From assembly GCA_946800325.1 (NCBI GenBank), contig OX326958.1, positions 28,498,914-28,562,913 of the forward strand: 64,000 nt of DNA. The letters are read 5' to 3'. Of this stretch, positions 24,829-36,490 are shown piece by piece. This stretch comes from Luzula sylvatica (lineage: Eukaryota; Streptophyta; Magnoliopsida; Poales; Juncaceae). The notes below the pieces were generated by a model, which worked only from the letters and a program-made list of their open reading frames with translations, was not told the origin of the DNA and did not search any database. The translations under genes and the position numbers were made by a program. The number at the start of each line of letters is the position of its first letter. Positions within the stretch are counted from its first letter, which is position 1.

Positions 24829-25418
24829 TAGAGGTGGCAATCGGGCGGGGCGGGTCGGGTTCGGGTCGTTTCGGGTTGCGGATCATTCGGGTCATCGGGT
24901 CGTTCGGGTTTCGGGTCGTTCGGGTTGTGGATCATTCGGGTCATCGGGTCATTCGGGTCCGGGTCGTTTCGGTTTTCGGGTCATTCGGTTTCGGGTCGTT
25001 TCGGTTTCGGGTCTTGGCTATATTGATTTTCGGGTAATTCGAATTTCGCAAAATTTGATTTTGAATTAATTGATTTTCCAAAAATTTAGTTTTCGGATAA
25101 TTCGGGATTTTTTTTATTTGATTCCAAGAGATTTTAGCAATATTATATTGATTTTAACAATAATATTTTAATTTTCGGGTCATTCGGGTCGTTAGTTTCG
25201 GGTCATTCGGGTCATGAGTTTCGGGTCATTCGGGTTTCGGGTTAGTTCGGGTTTCGGGTCGTTCGGGTTTCGGGTCGTTCGGGTTTCAGATCATTCGGTT
25301 TTGGGTTGATTTCGGGTTCGGGTCATTCGGTTTCGGGTTCGGGTTCGGGTTGTTGACTTTTCAACGTTTTCGGGTCAGGTCGGGTTCGGGCGGGTCGGGT
25401 CAGATTTTGCCAGCTCTA
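24829..25418. mobile_element. hAT-type MITE, 590 bp, with perfect 8-bp target duplication
   Basis: It starts TAGAGGTGGCAA and ends TTGCCAGCTCTA (imperfect 12-bp terminal inverted repeat). It is flanked by an exact 8-bp duplication GTTTTGAT at 24821-24828 and 25419-25426. The interior is dominated by CGGGTCATTCGGGTT-type repeats, which create spurious Gly/Arg-rich frames. The terminal sequence and 8-bp duplication are standard for the hAT superfamily. No transposase is present. Confidence 0.93.
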
Positions 25419-25426
25419 GTTTTGAT

Positions 25427-28127
25427 GGATTTTAAGTTTGCTTACATTGATTATGTGTCCTATTATTTTTAGTTTGCTTCATGGTGCACCGATTGTATTT
25501 AATTTTGTATAATTTTATATTATGTTACATAATCAAATGTGAATACAAATGAAATATGAAAGATTCAGATATCTAATACTAATCGATTTTTTTAGATGAA
25601 TTTCGTCTCCGACTTTATTCGGTAATTTAATTCGGGTGTATGTAATCTTTTTAATACCAAGTATTTAGCTGTATATTTATTCATAAATACTTTCTGTTAT
25701 TTTTTTCAAAAATTAATAAAAAATAAAGATATGAACTTACCAAACACAAACAAATGACTTTTAAAATTATAAAGCATATTTTTTTCAAAAAAATAATAAA
25801 ATTGAAAGATAAATTATTACCCAACTCAAATTTGATCAAAAAAAAAATTACCTAACTCAAATAACCTATAAATTTTATAAAACATGTCGATAATATTATT
25901 CTTATTATTAAATATGTAAAATTAAAAATATCATATGATAATAAATAATTTTAGTTATGTTGTTTAGTTAAAAAAAAATTAGTCGAATTATTTTATGTTA
26001 AGGTTGTGGACCCTCCTTACAGGGCATTTTTTCTGACAATGTAAATATTGCATGTACAAATTATATATGTTTGTATGAAATGAAAAATGTTAGTATTACT
26101 ATGTGGCACGGACACAGATATGGTTATAGTATCAGACACAATACATATATGATGATCCAACAATTAAAAAAAAAGGCATGATATGTCTATTATATATATT
26201 ATTTTGTTAATTATGATTTATATATTTAATGTTTTTTTGTATTCAATATTACATGATTGATGTAAAATATATTAAAAGTCAGTTATTGTTAAAATAGCAT
26301 TTTGTAAATTAAATATTTATTATATTTGGTTATATATACATGTATTGCTCATTTATTTCGATTTCAAATTTGATATTTTTGTTGTTCCAGTATATTTATT
26401 GATACGTTAGAAGTATTTGAGAAGTATATCATAATATTTCAATTTCAAATATTCAGATAAACCACATTGAGTATCTTAGTACGTATCGGACGTGTATCGG
26501 TATCCGATACGATACAACTTAGTTTTTGAAGTATCCGGGTAACATGTATATCAAAAAAAAAATACTTAGTATTTTCTACTGTGAATAACAATGATGTAAT
26601 ATTGTTCTCGTGTTTATTTTCGTAAAATTTATTATATCTTAATATAATTATACTCTGCTTTCGTAACATTGAGTATTTGGTACGTATTGATTTCTATGTA
26701 AAAGTATAATGAGTCATTTTGTTATCATAACGTAAAATAATCACGAAATTTGAAGATAATTATTCGGCAATGGAGGGGGGGTAATCTGCTCCTACCTAGG
26801 AGACTCCATACCTTGCTATTCAGTCAGTTGCGGGCTTGGATGGAAGCGTTCTTACATGAGTTATAAATTGTAATGATCTCAATATATTGTGATATAATTT
26901 ATTTTGAAATAATATTTTTTTGTCATTGTATATGGTAGACTAAAAGTAAATAATAAATATAATTATCATGCTCGGAAAGCGTGAGTATTATCCTGGTATA
27001 TATGTATATATAATGATAATATGGACTCCTGCAGATATCCTAAAGGTTGAAGTTCATTTAATGATGTCTAAACAAAATACTCTCAATGGAATGCAATTAT
27101 ATGAATTGAAATAATAAAAAAAAAAGATCAAAGAAAAAAAAAAGTTAAGTACTCGATGGTGGGGTTAAATAGTGTATGCTTTGTGTGTAGTGTGCTGATA
27201 AAAGCATAAATGGAATAAGAAAAGAGGCCTTAGTAAAGATACTCTATATATCTGTTTTCCTCAATGATTGAACAACTTGATATTTATGTTTACACTTTGT
27301 GAAAATGATAAAATTAGTAATTGCAAATTCTTGCAATTGAGGTGAAAGAGGAGAGGACATGGACTCAACAAAGAGAATGTTCAAAAGAAAGAAAAGAAAA
27401 AAAAAGATTAAAAGCAACCACCAAATTGGGATCCCCAATAACCCTAATCTAAGTCATATCAATCAAATCAAAATGGACTTAACCTTAAAAAAGCTCAAAA
27501 AGCAAGCTTGATGTAAGTAAAAGGAAGCCCAAAATTTTTGAGGCATATGTGATCTAATCAATCATTTAATAAATCCTACAATGTTTCCTAAAAGGCTGTT
27601 AGAATGTCTAAAAAACGCTGTTAAGACCTTTAAAGTCTTTTTTAATTTTATAGCTTAATTTAGTACACAAATGTTTCTATTGGTATAATGTGACCATGCA
27701 AGTTTAAGTGTTAATTAATTGGTTTGTACGAACTCCAAATATAACTAAAAATTCTAAATTCTTGGCTTTGTAAGGTGAACCTCATATAATCTTTAATTAC
27801 ACCTCTTTCTTTCTCCCTCTCTCTCTCTTAACTTTTTTTCTGGCCAGTCTGACTGCTTTTTTTGTGCTCTGATTTTCTTGATTTCTAGATCCCACATGCA
27901 ACAGTAATTATCATAGTTTTCCTCAATAGGAGAAATAGATATCGGCAATAATATTAGTGTTCATTTTTAGACAAGAGACAATAAATTCGGCACAGTTGGT
28001 ACTCATTTCATGCATTCAAATTTGAAACTCTTTTTCCCTGAATTTGTTGGTATTTGATTGCATGGCCATGAGAGAGCACATGAATAAAAGCTGATCCTTA
28101 TCAAATGTATTACCTTTTTTGGAACCC

Positions 28128-28130
<3 letters not shown>
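25427..28130. other. AT-rich intergenic DNA upstream of the IDD gene
   Basis: No coding frame is supported. A short stretch with GTATCGGTATCCGATACGAT (about 26480-26530) resembles the cggatac-type repeats seen elsewhere and may be a transposon remnant. A GC-richer patch at 26765-26840 is unexplained. Confidence 0.5.

Positions 28131-28180
<50 letters not shown>
28131..28180. repeat. (CT)n microsatellite before the IDD start
   Basis: About 24 CT units lie 130-180 bp upstream of the IDD start codon. CT (GA on the other strand) tracts are common in plant promoters and 5' leaders and can bind BBR/BPC proteins; that role here is inference. Confidence 0.9.
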
Positions 28181-28183
<3 letters not shown>

Positions 28184-28311
28184 CCCATAAAAACCAGCCT
28201 CTGCGATAAGAACAAAGACCTGCACCAGCAGATAGACACTACTCTCTCTTCTTAGACTTTATAATAGTACACCTCTTCTTGTCTCTTTGATTAGAGAAAT
28301 CCAAAAACAAA

Positions 28312-30032
28312 ATGGAAAACATGAACATGTTCACTTCAAACTTTTCAAGCAAATCAATTTCAGAAGAAACAAGTCTTTCTGCTATCACATTGGCCCCTCT
28401 CTTCACACCCTTATCTCCTACTCAAACATCTCTCTCACAATCTAAAACCAAAAGGAAGAGAAATCAACCAGGCAATCCAGGTACATAAACAAAAGAACAC
28501 AACAGCCTCTACTAATAGTAGATGTAGCGATTATTAGGATTTTTAAGCTTGATTGATCTTCTTCCTCTTATTTTTGAGCGATTATTAGCGATTGTGAAGA
28601 CAAGTATTAGTAACTATGACACTAATATTTGTCTTAAAACAGATCCAGAAGCCGAAGTGGTAGCCTTATCTCCGAAAACCCTAGTGACGACAAACCGCTA
28701 CATCTGTGAAGTTTGCAACAAAGGGTTTCAACGAGACCAAAACCTACAATTGCACCGAAGAGGTCACAATCTTCCATGGAAGCTTAGACAAAGAATTAGT
28801 TCCAAAGAAGGAGGTGTGACAAAGAGAGTTTATGTGTGCCCCGAACCGACGTGTGTCCATCATGACCCATGTAGGGCTTTAGGAGACTTGACCGGTATCA
28901 AGAAGCATTATTCGAGAAAACATGGTGAGAAGAAATGGAGGTGCGAGAGGTGTGGAAAGCGTTACGCTGTACAGTCGGACTGGAAGGTTCATGTGAAGAC
29001 TTGTGGTACTAAGGAGTATAGGTGTGATTGTGGTATTCTATTCTCAAGGTAATTCTCGCTTTTATGGATTTATTTTCCCTTAATTTTCTAAGAAACAAGC
29101 AATATGATTCAATAGCTAGCTAATTATCAACGTTCAATTCTTGTCAAATTATCTTTTTTTTTTATAAAAACAAGTATTTCTTCTTTGGACAAAGTTATAA
29201 ATGATTTAATTGTTACTCCTTAATAGTACGCATGTTTAATTGGCACTGCTGCAATGAACTTGCCCGAAATGTGGTCAAAGATTGAGCCTGACAAAGATTT
29301 CAATTTGCATGCCAATAATAGAAATTGAATAATTATGTTTGATCTACTTTTCTTTGAGTTATAATTAAGTATAACATTTCTTTATTTGTACAATATACTA
29401 TATTAAAACTTTACCCGTTAAAGATGCATGCATGCATGTTTTGATTCATGTAACAAGTTATGAAATTAATATGCATATGTTTCATACATACATGCAGGAA
29501 AGATAGCCTTGTGACTCATAGAGCATTTTGTGATGCCTTGGCAGAAGAAAGTGCACGAGTACTACTCGCCAATACTAACACAGCCACCAATCCCCATCCC
29601 TTTCATCCCATTCTCTTCAACACTAACCCTAGTCCAATTCCATTGCTAAACCCTAACCCTAATCCTGCCCCTATGCCAAAAACTAACCTTAATCCTATAT
29701 CATTCCCAATACATCCACAACATCAAATCCTCCATAAACCTCCATTCCAATCCTATCTCACACTCCCCAGTACAATTTCGACGAATACAAATGTAGTAGA
29801 AAAGTCTTTTATACTGAGAGGCTGCACTGCAGGACACGCTAGCTACGACGGTACGAAAGTCAATGCATTTAATGCTTTAGGAGATGTCATCAAAGAAGGG
29901 CTGAATGACGGTAATCTTGTAACGACGTGGCAGCCCGATCAGAGGCTGACAAGGGATTTTCTCGGTGTGGAGGAGGCAGAGGAGACTAGCGGAGTTGAGG
30001 AACTTGTTCCCTTGCCCTTAATATTTGGATAA
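28312..30032 (+). CDS. INDETERMINATE-DOMAIN (IDD) C2H2 zinc-finger transcription factor, 369 aa
   Basis: The exons are 28312-28480, 28643-29048 and 29498-30032. The junctions are CCAG|GTACAT...AACAG|ATCC and TCAAG|GTAATT...GCAG|GAAA, the usual IDD intron positions. IDD proteins are nuclear DNA-binding factors in gravitropism, root patterning, metabolism and flowering. A basic patch KTKRKR (residues 45-50) precedes the ID domain. Finger 1 (C2H2) uses C78, C81, H94, H98. Finger 2 starts YVCPEPTC (C122, C127) and ends H145, H150. Fingers 3 and 4 are C2HC types (C157, C160, H173, C177; C184, C186, H199, C203). The C-terminal tail has an Asn/Pro-rich stretch and the TRDFLG motif (343-348). I do not see the ALLQKAAQMG motif of the JKD/MGP group, so an IDD14/15/16-like or diverged type is possible. 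The start follows an A-rich leader and restores the expected N-terminus. Intron 2 holds a CATGCATG run near 29425. Confidence 0.93.
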
Positions 30033-31794
30033 TTTATTGGCCAGTTTTTTTTGTTTAATTTTGGGGTGTTTTTTAGTTTTTTTATTATCTAGAGATCTTC
30101 TCAAATATGTAGGACTTTTTTTGTGTGAGCAAAAGTTTTTGTGGGTTTTATGATTTTATCTTTCCTATTATATCTATTTAGTTGTGTTTATGGTCAAATG
30201 TTAATTATGCATTTTTTTTTGTTTGATTTATTGTGTTGCGTTTGAATACACGAATAGATGGACTTTATATATTAATTAAGGCAGTTTATTATAGTCTAGA
30301 GCATTAGAATTATCATATTAATTATTAAGTCATAACACAATAGATATATTTAAGTCACAACACATGAGTGAAACTATATATTTAAATGTGTGTGTGAATA
30401 TATATTAATTTGATTTACCCAAGAAAAAATTGAAATAAGATTAGTAACATATTGCATTTCTTGATAATATAAATGGTTCTTTTAGAGGGATTGATCCAAG
30501 AAAATTGCAGCATATAAGGCTGGAGAGAGAAACCCTTATGCAATGCTTTTTAACTGCATGCATGAGGCATGAAAAATACTGGTCATCTATCTAGGTTTAG
30601 AAAGAGAAAGAGAGAATGAAAAGGGAAAAGGGAAAGGGAAGAAAGAGAGAAGGAATTAAGAAAAGATAAAGGGTTTGATAGAGAAGTATGTCAACGCGTG
30701 ACCAAAAAGTTGCTACAGAGGGACAGCCCTAAAATTTGCACATAGGTCCCTTTGTATCTTGATATTTCCTTTCTCAATTTATGTTCTTCTATATTCTTTC
30801 TTTTTCTTTCATCAAATACCTTCTGTTGGTTAACATTTGAAATAGAGTAATTTTAACAGTTTAAACTCAACAATAAGCGAGCGCTTATTGGGTATCAATT
30901 CAAAAAAAAAAAAACAGTTTAAACTCTAATCAAGTTATAATCAAGTGATTACTCGTTCGGCGACATGATCATATTATGATAGGAATCGAACTTAAATAAC
31001 TGAAATCGTGTTTTTTTCAGCAAAAAAAATGTTTTTTTACAGGGCGACACATATGTTTGGTCGTAGTGCACAATACAGCAAGAAATGTTCCACACTATAG
31101 TCAAGAGGTATATTTTGTTGAATCATTAAATTATTCACTTTGCGCAACAACCATTGTGATAAAAGATCAAACTCAGACACATGATATATCGTGTTTTTTT
31201 CAGCAAAAATGTATTTATGCACATTGGCGGCGTACGTTTACAGATGTCATATCTATTCTGCTTTAATCAAGACAAAGTACTTATCTTATACAATTATATT
31301 TTGATAGAGAGAAAGAAAGGTGAGAAAAAACAGCTATTATTGTATGCATTCTCTAACTAAATCTCTAGATGAAGCTTTCTACGTGTATAAATAAACGATA
31401 ACAAATTAAGAGTGGTTTTCAAAAAATTTAAAGAATACAAGGAAATTAATTATAAGCGGTATATATAATATTTTTTAGAATTTGTAGATGTATACATGAT
31501 AATATCTTTATATTTTATATTTTGTAGAGGTATGTGTAATATTTTGATAATTTGTAGGGGCACACGTGCATTTGTTCCTCAATGGATAGTATATGCTAAA
31601 ACAGTAAATTGGTTAGAAGTTCGAAGGAAGTGAATCTGGTACCATCGTAAAGAGAAGTGAATCCGGTACCGAAAGCTTAATAGAGAATATTCATTAGGGT
31701 AATGTAGGTACCAAAGCAAAAGGTATTGAGGAGGGTGCATTAGGATATCCTTGACCAGCTTTTGCAAAGTAGCTAGTCTGGCGGGATGTATTTA
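30033..31794. other. 3' region of the IDD gene and intergenic DNA
   Basis: T-rich downstream sequence, then AT-rich DNA with purine-rich stretches (30600-30670). Apart from the small LINE tail at 30869 I find no gene or clear repeat. The short open frames here lack splice or homology support. Confidence 0.5.
30869..30912 (+). mobile_element. Extremely 5'-truncated LINE tail, 44 bp
   Basis: About 32 bp (AATAAGCGAGCGCTTATT then GGGTATCAATTC) ends in an A-tract and is bounded by a perfect 14-bp duplication AACAGTTTAAACTC at 30855-30868 and 30913-30926. The body is almost only an 8-bp hairpin stem. The duplication plus A-tail are diagnostic of target-primed reverse transcription. A truncated SINE is the alternative. 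Confidence 0.8.
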
Positions 31795-32285
31795 CTATGT
31801 CACGCGAATACTTCGAAAATATCTGGAGATACGGATATCCGTACGGATACGGATGCGATACGGCTCGGATACGTATCGGATATGATACGTAGCGTATCGA
31901 TTATTTTAATATTTATTTTTTCGGATATGACGGAGATACAACAGGATACGGTTGAAATAATCTATTTAGGATATTTGGGCCAATTATATATTTTGGTCCA
32001 TAAAATTTTTAAATAAATTATATATGATACTTTTAGAAAATTTCTGAAATAATTATAGAATAAGTTTTTGATACTTGTATTGTTTGGTGTCATGATATTT
32101 AATTTAAAAATTATTAATTTATTAAATAATTAATTAATTATTATTTATATATAATATAAATATATTAAAATAATAATTTTATCGCCGTATCCGTATCCGA
32201 GATTTTTTTGAAAATTGGTGTATCGGCGTATCCGTATCGTATCGGATACAATACACGTATTCTTATCCGTCCAACGTAGCGTATT
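31795..32285. mobile_element. Degenerate CGGATACG-rich non-autonomous element
   Basis: Dense GATACGGAT/ATACGTATCGGATA words on the left (31830-31900) and their inverse GTATCCGTATCG words on the right (32185-32265) flank an AT-rich centre. This arm layout matches the hAT-like shell at 15434-24096. I could not fix termini or a target duplication. Confidence 0.45.
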
Positions 32286-32537
32286 TACGTATGTAATATG
32301 AGGATCTTCCATAACCATTACCTATTTTTTTTAATTAGTTTAATGTACTTATTAATAGTACATGATTTATATCTTGATGCATTAATATATGCATGTATAA
32401 GTAATAAAGTAAAGGTTTTCAACACTTAGAATTAGATCTATCTATCCCATTTGCCTCCTCGAAAGACTGCTCTGTGCATGCCTTTTACCATATATTTTTT
32501 CCCTTCTTTATTTGTCCTTTACCTTGCCTTTCACCAT

Positions 32538-32576
32538 CACTCACTCACTCACTCACTCACTCACTCACTCACTCAC
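32538..32576. repeat. (CACT)n microsatellite
   Basis: About ten ACTC units in a row. Confidence 0.95.
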
Positions 32577-32743
32577 ACCGAAATAGAACGCACTAGTTTT
32601 CAATCTTGATGAAATTCACATGTTACAAAAAAAAATGAGTAAATAAAAAATATTCGATGATCTTATCCATTAATGTAACCAACAACATATCATATATAAA
32701 TTCACATGTTTTATATGTGATCTTAATTTTATTTATGACATTG

Positions 32744-32793
<50 letters not shown>
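32744..32793. repeat. (TA)n microsatellite
   Basis: About 25 TA units; unlike most (TA)n tracts here, no MITE is attached. Confidence 0.95.
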
Positions 32794-32795
<2 letters not shown>

Positions 32796-33627
32796 ACTAA
32801 TATTACTTGTATTCTTGCAACAACAACAAAAATTACATCGGTACAATAATAAAGGATTGTTTGGTGAGCAATTTTATCGTAAGAAAAACCTGTAGATCAA
32901 CCCTTGCCATTAAATTTTGACAACTTAGAATATCTATATCTTGGTTAGTTCAATATAAAAAAAAACAAGTATCCATTTAATTTGCTAAGGCTGCATAAAT
33001 CCGACAACCTCGATATAGTTGTGAGCAAATCAAAATCAATCCTGAATTATTGACACAATCAAATCTGAAGCAAGTACTTACATAGGATCCATGATTAAAA
33101 TATCATAGAGACGTACCTACATGAATGCACGCATGAAATATGAATTTTATCGAAATGGTGAAATAATGATTAGAAGCATATTATTATTATTATCTGAATT
33201 AATGCGTGGTCCAAACTATATATGAATATTGAACTTTGAATGGAGGGACCAAAAATGAAAATTATTGCGATTCGCATTCATCATGCGTTTACGTTGGTTT
33301 GGAAATGCGTGATGGGCAGCAAACCAAGATGCAGGCATGTTTTGCCAACCTTCTTGCCTCGAGATTCACGCCCATAATGCTCATGAAAATGACACGTGTG
33401 GGTTCCATTTTGGGGTTATATACGGTGTCCCCAAAACTCATCCAAACACCTTTGATGAAGTGGTAAATGTGTTTAATTAAATTGATTGTTACCACTAATT
33501 ACATGAATTAACAGGTTAATTTATTGATTAATTGAATTGATATGTTAATTAACATGTATTAATATTAACATATTAAAATAAATTTACGTACCAATTAATT
33601 TTAATTTGGATGTTAATCAATCTAACT
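32794..33627. other. Intergenic AT-rich DNA
   Basis: No supported gene. A 76-codon frame at 33236-33466 has no recognisable motif and no splice partners, and I do not call it. Confidence 0.5.
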
Positions 33628-33637
33628 AATTCCAATT

Positions 33638-33810
33638 CAAAAATGATAACACTCACAAACATAATCCACAAATCTAATCCCGACAAGCAATTTTAGGTAT
33701 AAATTAATTATATATGGAACGTAATTTGTCTGGGTCCTATCTAATTTTTACCTAAAAATGCTCATCGAGATTAAGATTTGTGGAGTATGTTTGTGAACGT
33801 ATCATTTTTG
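33638..33810. mobile_element. Foldback MITE, 173 bp, with 10-bp target duplication
   Basis: The arms of about 70 bp are inverted copies (CAAAAATGATA at one end, TATCATTTTTG at the other), leaving a small centre. It is flanked by a perfect direct repeat AATTCCAATT at 33628-33637 and 33811-33820. A 9-10-bp duplication and long terminal repeats suggest a Mutator-like MITE. Confidence 0.88.
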
Positions 33811-34165
33811 AATTCCAATTTATTTTCCTTGTCAAAAGTGTTGGGATGAAATTGGGACACATAGTATATTTTCCCTTCCATTTTCATACCACCTTTGGCC
33901 ATCTGTCCTATATCATTCTTAATTACATTTACATGCTTATTTCATTTTGTATTTAAGAAGACTAGTGCAATATAACCTTGTGGAATATTTTTATGTCGTT
34001 CATTCATAATACAGTTTTAAGATTTGAGTAGGTTCAAGATTCTATATCCATATTATATTGCTGGTAAAGTTTTACATGGTTATAAATAGGGAACTATAAT
34101 TATAGTCACGATTTCTGAATTAGGTTTTTTTTTTAAAAATAAAAAATAGGGAACTATAATGGTAA

Positions 34166-34354
34166 TGTTGAAAAATAAAGTAACAAGAACACAAGAAATT
34201 GAGAGAGATGAATTTTTACTCCAATAATTCTGAAAATTACAATAACCTTCATCCTCTTTATATATCAGAGGTGAGAGCAAGAAATAAGGAACCGTTACAA
34301 TACCAAAATAAATACAATGGAAGATATAATGAAATCCCTAAAATTATTCCCTTC
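34166..34354 (-). repeat. 3' LTR of the older Copia, first part
   Basis: 189 bp beginning TGTTGAAAAATAAAG, identical in layout to 46837-47025. It is interrupted after CCTTC by the young Copia and resumes at 43015. Confidence 0.95.
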
Positions 34355-35329
34355 TGATGGGGAATATCCCCGGCCCCGGGCCCGCGCAGCGGATATGTAG
34401 GCCCGGTCCGGTTCCCCGATTCCCGAGATCACGCCACGACTTCGAGGGTACGATGCAAATAGAAGGTTAGATCCATACCAGTTCCAAATTGATGGAACAC
34501 GAAGGGTTGATCGCTGCCTCCTATTCCTTCGGTCACGTTGGTGACTTTACGCGCGTCCCATACCGTGCGTCCTTCACCGTTCGTTCCCGTTCTTCGATCC
34601 TTCGGTTCGATCACAACGGAGAGCCCCAAGTGTTGCTCCTCCACACGTATCCACCTTGAGTCGGAAGACGCCGGACACGGATACACCTGCCTAGACGATG
34701 TATCGATGCACTTGCTTGATCTCGATCGATTCTCTATTAATCTCTCTTCGTGCCTTTTCACTCACAAAAGATCAAATCTGAATTTGCTCTTTTCTTGTGT
34801 CTTGGGCAGAATCTTGCTTTGAATTACTTCTGAATTCCTTTTTGAAGATGAGAGAGAATATCCTATTTATACCTAATAGGATAAGGATTAGCCAAAAGGC
34901 ATGTATATCCAATATACACCCTTTCACACAGAAAACTGTATGAACCTGTTCAGTATTCTGTTCAGACGAAATTGATAAATTTCTCTGACAGAAAATCAAC
35001 CAACACGAAAGTTGTAGATAATCTTATTATCTACTCAACCCAATTTGGCCCAGCCCAATTGGAGTTCGTATGCAAAAGTTATGACTGTTTTACTAACTGT
35101 ATGTCATACTGTTGCACCCTTTCGGTATTTCACAGAAACGACACTTATACTTCGTTCATATGAAATATATTTCTATATGAAGGTTGTAGATAATCTCATT
35201 ATCTATCTAACCCAATTTGAACCATTCTAATTGGATTTTCCCACTGAAAGTTATGGCCACGAATGTACGACTACATTCGTTTATCCTTGTGTACACTTTT
35301 ACGGTTGATCCGAAACTGTATTTCTTTCA
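34355..35329 (-). repeat. 3' LTR of the young Copia
   Basis: 975 bp. It contains two internal copies of a GTTGTAGATAATCT.ATTATCTA block (about 35013 and 35180) and a minus-strand TATAAATAGG at 34862-34871. The open frames inside are not genes; they recur identically in the other LTR. Confidence 0.97.
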
Positions 35330-36490
35330 GTCTCCCACTCAATTTCAGATCTACCTAAAAGGTACTCATGCATATCCAATACGCACGATTTTAGAGAATA
35401 TAGCTCGCGTATCAAATACCAAGCTATGCACATCAATGTGCCGATTTTATTATCAAGCCCGACTTAGTACGACTCGTTGTGTGACCATGTAGGTTCGACT
35501 TAACGATGGCAGTAGGTTGTTTCCAATGCCTACAAGCTCATGAGCGGGATCTAGTCACTCCATCATAGCTACCCATGTTAAACGAAAAATGATTGTGATC
35601 ATTGTGCCTATCTCGAATAGCAGTTACTAGTTCTCTTGTTTACGATATCCGTTAATCAAAAGGCACGGTAATAGTCATCCTTATAATTTGATTAACTATA
35701 CTTATTCCCCGATTCCGAGTTGAGTTAACAAATTTCAATCGATATTAACCATTAATATCATTGACTGTGGCCACAGTTTTCGTTAATCGACTCATCGAGC
35801 GGCGCCTAAGAGATATCTCTTCCTTTCGGAATAAACAATTCCTATCTTGGAGATTCACATTGAATTCCGTGTTTCGGACAATACCCAATGATGACCCTTT
35901 TAACTCCCTGTTACGGTGAGCGTAAGATCATATCAAAGCATTGTGTTACGCACGTAACGCAATCAATGATCCCCTCAAGTATGAAGAATCTAAAACCCCA
36001 TCCGTCGCAAGTCCATCTATAATGACTAAACCATGTCATGGTCTCGCGGCTTCGGTCATATCCAATATATGTAACCTAACATATATCTACGTTCCCGATT
36101 CGACAAACTCCTTTGTCCCATGATTAGCAAAACATAATCATCTCCTCGGCAAACGTACTAGTGTACGCGTTCAGTCTATTATCTAATAATAGAAATGCTT
36201 CTCTCTTAAGCAAGCTGATCCGCGACTAGGGATGTTTAGAAATGACACTTTAAGTGTGACGGTTTTGCTGCACATGGTCCTCAACCATGTCGACGTCCAC
36301 ACAAGTTCAAATCAAGGTTCATGTAACAATCATATTACACAACCCAGCACACAGTTTTCATATAAGATAGATGCAAAATGAAAAATTTGAAAATTCTGAA
36401 ATTGCATTACTATAAGATAAGTTTGGGGTGATACAATGTTTACTAATCTATTAGACTAATCTCGTCCTACGAAACTATCGTTTTAGATAA
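35330..36490 (-). other. 3' untranslated internal region of the young Copia
   Basis: About 1.16 kb between the polyprotein stop and the 3' LTR. It starts with the polypurine tract at the LTR edge and holds no coding frame I would support (no envelope-like frame). Confidence 0.8.

Noticed and set aside
24761..25069. Gly/Arg/Ser-rich open frames at 24761-25069
   Set aside because: They lie inside the hAT-type MITE and arise from its CGGGT repeats.
29640..29680. CCCTAACCCTAA-like run suggesting telomeric repeat
   Set aside because: Only two or three units within IDD exon 3, where it encodes the Asn/Pro-rich tract.
30600..30670. Possible miRNA precursor in the purine-rich stretch downstream of IDD
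   Set aside because: No inverted partner found that would form a precursor stem.
33236..33466. 76-codon frame in intergenic DNA
   Set aside because: No recognisable motif, splice partner or codon signal.
34429..35230. Open frames inside the Copia LTRs, repeated at 42109-42910
   Set aside because: Identical in both LTRs and without coding features; they are by-products of LTR sequence.
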